Source: Pestalotiopsis fici W106-1
Lineage: Eukaryota; Ascomycota; Sordariomycetes; Amphisphaeriales; Sporocadaceae
Direction: 5' to 3'
DNA length: 64,000 bases
Assembly: GCF_000516985.1 (NCBI RefSeq)
Contig: NW_006917094.1
Location: 3,286,001 to 3,350,000, forward strand
Shown piece by piece: positions 58,461-64,000 of this stretch (within the stretch, counting starts at the first letter, position 1; every line of letters starts with the position of its first letter). Below the pieces are notes generated by a model. It did not search any database and was not told the origin of the DNA. It saw only the letters and a program-made list of their open reading frames with translations. The translations under genes were made by a program, and so were the position numbers.

Positions 58461-58566
58461 CGAAACCTTTTTATTTAAAATTTTAGCTTCCGGGACCCTT
58501 TTATTTAAAACTTTTTTATTTAAAATTCCTTTATTTAAAACTTTTTTATTTAAAACTTTTTTATTT
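58461..58566. repeat. Short tandem repeat of TTTATTTAAAACTTTT-like units
   Basis: About six copies of a roughly 16-17 bp unit around TTTATTTAAAACTTTT. The first copies are longer, with inserted TAGCTTCCGGGACC-type sequence. In one frame this would give a short repeated peptide. Confidence 0.7.
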
Positions 58567-59339
58567 AATATTATTAAAAAAACGTCTTAGCCTTTAAATC
58601 GTATTAGCAACTTTTTTCGGCTTATTTTATGCTTAAGCTACCTAAAAAATACCTTATATAGCTAATCCGATAATTAATATTAAAAACTCGTTAAAATAAA
58701 ATATATAAAAGCCGATAAATATAAGCATTATTATAAAAATAGTTATATTTACGTTTTTATATAAGTTTTTTATTTTTAAATAAAGTTTTAAATCCTATTT
58801 ATATAATTTTTAATTAAATTTATAATATTAATAAATCCGTAATTTTTATTATAATTGCTAATTTTTATAAATATATAAACGACGCGCTTAAAATTAAAAA
58901 AAAATACCGGGTTTTTATTAAAGCACTTTTAAAAATATATTAATATAATAATTAAAAAAATAGGAAAAATATCGTTAACGATAAAAATAGTAAAAATAAT
59001 AAAAGCGATAAAAAAAATAAAAATAGCAATAGCGGCAAAATCGATAAAAACGGCGATAATAATAAAAAAATACTCTAAAACGCGAAAAAATCTAAAAATT
59101 AAAAGGGATATAATATAAATAAACTAAAAAATAAAGCTTAAATACTCGGCTAGCGTTACGATTATATTTTTCCTTTAGGGATTTTTCGTTTTTTTTCCCG
59201 GTATTTTTGCGTTTTTATTTAGCTTTTTTTAAAGGCCCTTTTTTATCTATATTCTTATATAATAAGCAATTTATAATTTAATTTTACCTTTAAAGCTTTT
59301 TAATATTAAATATACAAAAAATTACTTAATATTTTAATC

Positions 59340-59500
59340 GAATTCGCTTTATAGGCTTTATAAGGTGGTATTATAATAGCTATTATAATAATTATAATAA
59401 TTATTATAATAATTTTAATAATTTTAATAGCTATTTAATAATTATTATAATAATTATTATTATTATATTTTATTATATTTATTATTATATTATTAGAGCT
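59340..59500. repeat. ATT/AAT-rich low-complexity stretch
   Basis: Dense ATTATAATAATTATT-type sequence with local inverted symmetry. It marks the left edge of the decayed frame that follows. Confidence 0.7.
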
Positions 59501-59520
59501 AAACGCTAAATTTATTATAA

Positions 59521-61560
59521 ACGGCTTAATCGCCTTTCGTAATAAATAAATTATATACTTTTAAGGCTTTTATATACTTAAATATACTAAATTTACCTTT
59601 TTCGATATTAATTAATCTAATATTATAATATTAATAATTTAATAAAATCGCGTAATTATTTTTTATATACCGATTACCGTTTTAATTATTAAAGCTATTT
59701 TAAAATTACGGATTTGCTATAGTTTTAAATTAGGTCTCGTTACGATATTCGAAAAGAAAAAAATCGCTAATAAATTCGGATTATACCGGGCTTTAGTTTT
59801 AAAATTATTTTATATATATTTTAATAGCCGTCGCAAAATTATATAATAGCTTAATTTGCGATTTTATTAAAAAATAAAATATAATTTTTATATACGTATT
59901 ATAAATATATTATAAGCTTAAATAACGGCTAAATTTTTCGCAATTTAATTAAAGAAAAAACGAAATTATATTAATTTAAAAATAGCGCGTTAAATTATAC
60001 CTAATCTTATTATTACTAATATACCGGCTATAAATACAAAAATATATATTTATTAGGTTTATATTTAAAATAAATTATACGGAAAGCGATCCCGTAATAT
60101 ATATAATTATAAAAGGTATTTAATACGCAAATATAGCCTAACGGCTACGGCCGCTAATCCGCTAATTATACCTATTTATTTTAAAACCGGATATAATAAT
60201 AATCGCAAAAAGCTTAATATAAAATTAAAAATTATTTTTTTTAAACGAAACGGAAAATCCTTTCGAATTAAAAAAAGACTCGGGCGCCGGAAAATTTATT
60301 ATAAAATTTTAGGCGGTATTTAGCTTTAAAATATTATTTATAATAAATAATATCGACGACGGATAAAAGCGAAAATAATTTAACGTTTTTCGCAATTTTA
60401 TATTTTCCTACGAAATTAAGCGGTTTCGCTTATTAAAATATTAATAATACGGGCTAAATTAGCTTTTCGAAAACGGTATTAAATAATTCGGCTAATATAT
60501 CCGGGCGTTATTCGGTTTTTAAAAAATTATAAACCTGAAATATAAAGATTTATATATTTTAGTACCGGCGGATTAATTATCGTTTAAGCTAATTAATATT
60601 TTTTTTTTATTTAGCCGAAACCGGTACCCCGAGCGGCGCGCTAAAAAACCGGTATATAATATATCCCGATATTTACGTAATTATTAACCGTATTAGCGAT
60701 ATAAATTCGACGACTATAAAACCATTTTTACCCGTGTTATCGTTTAATTTAGCAAATATTTAAAGACCGGCGTCGAATTAAATAATTTCCTAAGGGCCGG
60801 CTTTTTTAAAAAAATAAACGGTTTTTATTTTTATTATTACGATAGCTATATTAACCTTAATTATATTTGTTATAAGCCTTCGGACGCTAATTACGATAAA
60901 AAGCACTGCCGCGAAAAGGCCGCTTTTTATCGGTAAAAAAGCAAAATAATGCCTAAGCATTATTAGCGGCATTAAACCTTTTATTTAATACGAATAAATT
61001 AGCCGTCGCAACGTTATAAAAAGGCACCGCTAACGATTTTTAATTTGCTTCGCTAATAATATATAAAGCGTACCTAATTTAATTTTTAATTTTTCGGCGG
61101 GCGCTATATATATTATAAACCGGTTTAGCTTAGCGCTTAAGTAATTAGGTAACGTTTTTATTATTTAAAAACCGGCTACCGCTATTAGCTATATTACGCG
61201 AAAAAGCACGAGCTTTTAAGCCGCTATATAACAAAAACAAAGCGATCGACGGGGCTGGAAATACCGTTTTTAGCCGGTTTTCGCTTATATACCCGTTTTA
61301 TAAAGCTATTAAAAGGTTTTATTAACTTATAAAGCTTTAAGCGTATTTAATTTATAAATACGCCCGCTTTAAAAACGAAAAAGCGCTAATCCGAAAAATA
61401 CGTAAAACGGCGTTTTTATAGCTAATATATTAAGATAAGGCTTTATCGGAAATAAAGCGTAAAAATAAACCTACGAAAATAAAGCTGTTATAAATTTTAT
61501 AAAAAGGATTTTAATAGCGCGATATTATAATTTAGGGTTTACGCTAATAATCGTAATTAT
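59521..61560 (+). pseudogene. Long RIP-eroded reading frame, family not recognised
   Basis: Read in the frame of position 59,521, about 680 codons run with interruptions only by TAA and TAG, never TGA. Several stretches are free of stops for 28-62 codons (for example 60,748-60,933 and 61,189-61,329). The peptide-like text includes NETENPFELKKDSGAGKF, KTGVELNNFLRAGFFKK, YKPSDANYDKKHCREKAAFY and KRSTGLEIPFLAGFRLYTRF. Past 61,560 stops become dense. It is probably a transposon or duplicated gene inactivated by RIP, since CAA and CAG become TAA and TAG. I tried reverse transcriptase, helitron and tyrosine-recombinase motifs and found no match. Confidence 0.5.
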
Positions 61561-61799
61561 TAATAATTATAATAATTTATAAAAACGGTATAAAAGTAAT
61601 TAATTAAATAAAAATACGAAAACGAGTATAATCTAAATAATATTAGATTTACTTATAATAATTAAAATAATAAAAAAGCTTACGTAAAATATATTATCTA
61701 ATTTTAATTATTTTAAATTAACCGTAATTTATCGCGTTTATTTATTAATTTCTTTTATTTTTAAATTTTCCTTTTAATATTTTTCCGGCTATTCGCCTT

Positions 61800-62420
61800 T
61801 ATAAAATCGGCTATTTTAGCCTAAAAAAAGCCGTTAAGCGATATTTTAAAGGCGTTATATTCGCTTTCGGCCTATGGTTTTACCCGGATATAGGTAAAAA
61901 AGGCTTAAACGTCGGTAGCGAGCTATTTTTATAATACGGCGACGTTATTTTTATTTTTAAACTTTATTAAATTAAAGCCGTTTATTAAAATTATTTAGTA
62001 ATATCGGGCGTATAAAACGTCGATATAAACGAATATTTTTTAAAAAACGTTTTCGATTGCCTTAAATCCGTCGGCAAGCTTTAAATTATCGATTACCGAT
62101 TTAAGGTTTTTATTTACGGCTATATTATAGGCGTAATTATACGTAAACGGAAATGCGTTATATTTAATAATAAATTTTTTAAATTTAAACGATAAGCGGT
62201 CGTTTTTTTGGCGTTTAAGTCGTTATTATCGTTTTTAAGCTTTATTTTAATATATTTAACCGGCTATTAAGCGCTGCGGAAGCCGGGTTCGAAGCTCGTT
62301 ACGGCTTTATCGAAATTTAGGTCGATAACGACGGAATCGTCGGCTACCGCTTTTACGGGTATAAAAAACCCGGCGGGCCCGATCGCGATTTTAGCGGCGG
62401 CAAGCTTTTTTTCGGTAAAT
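61800..62420 (-). pseudogene. Second RIP-eroded reading frame, minus strand, family not recognised
   Basis: Starting at 62,419 on the minus strand, one frame runs about 58 codons without a stop (FTEKKLAAAKIAIGPAGFF, then VADDSVVIDLNFDKAVTSFE). After two adjacent stops it stays open for about 46 codons more. A neighbouring frame continues towards 61,800 (NKNLKSVIDNLKLADGFKAI). The switch suggests a frameshift or two overlapping readings. It converges on the plus-strand frame ending at 61,560. No family is recognised; a Gag-like or cargo gene is possible. Confidence 0.4.
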
Positions 62421-64000
62421 TTCCGATAAATAATGGAATTTAACTAAAATAAATCGATAGGTTAGGTTTATTACGTTTTTTATACGCCGCGGCTATATCC
62501 GATTAAGCGGTAATATATTTTTATATTAATAAAATAATATATAAAAAGATAGCTAAAGCCGTAAAATATAATTTACGTATATACGCTATATAAAAAATTC
62601 TAAAATAAAATTTTAAATAAACGATTAAAACGCGGACCGTTAGCGCTTATAGCGAAAAGCGCGTTAAAGTCTTTTTTACGTTTATTACGGATATTTTTGC
62701 TTTTTTTTGCCGATTTTACGATTACCGGGAATATATTTTGCTAATTTTTTAAATCCGTTTTCGCGTTTTTTAGCTATTATTAATTTGCGATAATTTTTTT
62801 AACGAGCTCCGAAATTTATTTTTAGAAAATTTTATTATTTTATATAATTATATCGATTAAGGTAAAAATTTTTCTAAAGGCTATAATTAGGCTAAAAAAC
62901 CTATTAAAGTATTATTTAATAATAAATACCTTTTAAAAAAATAAATTATCCTTTAAAATCCTAATAACGTTTAAAACGCCGGTATCGTTCGGATCGAATC
63001 GCTCGCTAATTATTATTTATAATCGCTGCTTAAAATAAATAAACTAAAACGAAGGCTTTATTAAATTTAAAAGCTAAAATATAAATTAAAATAAATGGCT
63101 TTTTGGGTTTAATAGTCGTTAAAGGTAAAATAGCACATATTTAAATAGCGAGCCTAAGGGAGATTTTTATATTTTTTATAGCGACGAAATATTGCGTAAT
63201 AGGTTAATTTAAATGCCTAATTTTAAAAGCCGGTAACGGTAATTTATATTTCCTAAATCCTTAAAACCGCAAAACCTTTAAATTATTATTAATAAGTCGT
63301 TATTATATTTAAATAAATATTGCTATTTTATTTTATAAATAAATATAAGCTATAATATTTTAAATTGCCTTTTTAAATTATATATTTGCGTATCGTTCCA
63401 AAATAATATAGCTATATTTAATATTCCGATAATATACAATTTATATCGCGATAAATCGCTATAAATACCGGATAAAGACGAAATAGCGTTTAAATAGGCT
63501 TACCCGCTTTTACGCTTATTGCGATTAAATTATTATTTAATTTTATTGCTTTCTAAAATACCCGCTATTAAATACGATATTTATTTAAAATAATTACCGA
63601 AATAGCTATAAAATCCTTTAAAACGGCCTAAATTTTTTTAAAAAAGCAATATTTTAAAGGTATTTTTTAAACGAGGAAAACCGTTTTCGCCGAAAATAAC
63701 GATAAAAAAGGCTTTGCCGTTAGCGGTAAAAACAAATTTAAACTATAGTTAAATCGTTATATATACGATATAAAGTTATAGGAAATACGCCGGGATTTGG
63801 CCCGGGAAAAATTAACGGTTTTAATAAAGTAAATTAAAAATTAGTTTGTTTATTATTTTAAAAAGTTCGGCTCCGGCGATAAATTCGACGCTACGGCGAT
63901 TTAATTCGAAGGATAAAAATTTAAACCGCCCGTTTTATTTAAGATTTTGCGCCGCTTTAAAAGTATTATTATATTAGAATTTAAAAGCTTTCCTAAATAT
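62421..64000. other. RIP-decayed sequence to the window end
   Basis: Still AT-rich and CpA-poor, with CpG-containing islands near 62,630-62,720 and 63,660-63,900. No recognisable gene. The block does not end within the window. Confidence 0.5.

Larger units (their letters stand above)
51883..59520. other. Unassigned RIP-decayed sequence right of the LTR element
   Basis: About 7.6 kb of strongly mutated DNA with scattered GC-rich codon-like islands (for example 53,430-53,460, 55,970-56,110 and 56,200-56,560, the last best read on the minus strand). They look like old transposon coding sequence, but I could not match them to a family. No second LTR pair was noticed by eye. Short tandem repeats are listed separately. 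Confidence 0.5.
41318..64000. other. AT-rich, RIP-mutated repeat block
   Basis: From about 41,520 to the window end the sequence is dominated by A and T, TpA is everywhere, and CpA and TpG are very rare while CpG survives. This is the signature of repeat-induced point mutation, which converts CpA to TpA on both strands of duplicated DNA. No intact gene is present. The block contains a decayed Ty1/copia element and other eroded sequence and extends beyond the window. Such blocks usually form H3K9-methylated heterochromatin, which is inference here. Confidence 0.95.

Noticed and set aside
57866..58566. CRISPR-like array
   Set aside because: The repeats are degenerate, have no regular unique spacers, and the organism is a fungus.
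60790..60972. A 60-codon minus-strand open frame in the AT-rich block
   Set aside because: It overlaps the least interrupted part of the plus-strand relic frame and has AT-biased hydrophobic composition. It is most likely a shadow.
59521..61560. Starship captain (tyrosine recombinase, DUF3435) or helitron replicase
   Set aside because: I looked for the R...HxxR...Y pattern and for helitron Rep motifs in the relic frame and found none. Neither claim is supported.

Overview
The window reads as nuclear DNA of a filamentous ascomycete, most likely a Sordariomycete near the Hypocreales. The evidence is short GT...AG introns with CTRAC-type branch sites, a gene set typical of that class (eisosome Pil1, EZH2-type KMT6, white collar-2, Clr5-domain and Zn2Cys6 proteins), and a large AT-rich block with the mark of repeat-induced point mutation (RIP). 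The genus call is inference only.

Layout. Positions 1-41,317 are ordinary gene-bearing sequence with 12 protein genes and one truncated gene. In order: pil1-type eisosome gene (-), KMT6/EZH2 H3K27 methyltransferase (+), Clr5-domain protein (+, with a 100-N assembly gap in an intron), UPF0658 Golgi membrane protein (-), a 5.3 kb gene-poor stretch, PP4 regulatory subunit 2 (+), rad50 (-), white collar-2 (+), peroxisomal enoyl-CoA hydratase/isomerase with a C-terminal SKL (-), small DUF7721-like protein (-), GNAT acetyltransferase (+), RNase P/MRP subunit Rpp1 (-), Zn2Cys6 transcription factor (+) and a GH5 glycoside hydrolase (+) cut off at the edge of the AT-rich block.

Positions 41,318-64,000 are a RIP-degraded, gene-free block that runs off the window. 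It holds a nearly full-length Ty1/copia-type LTR retrotransposon on the minus strand (43,358-51,877, 291-bp LTRs, 5-bp target duplication, recognisable reverse transcriptase remains). It also holds further eroded repeats, at least two decayed reading frames that I could not assign to a family, short tandem repeats and a GC-rich hairpin.

The genes do not form a metabolic or secondary-metabolite cluster. They are a mix of housekeeping genes (DNA repair, RNA processing, phosphatase, membrane organisation) and regulators (light sensing, Polycomb-type chromatin, two transcription-factor families). I do not see a convincing new multi-gene system. The items most worth following are a 5-nt micro-exon that completes the zinc cluster of the Zn2Cys6 gene, a possible 9-nt micro-exon in the DUF7721-like gene, the loss of GH5 exactly at the RIP block border, the apparent sparing of GCA in the RIP pattern, and the unassigned decayed frames at 59.5-62.4 kb.
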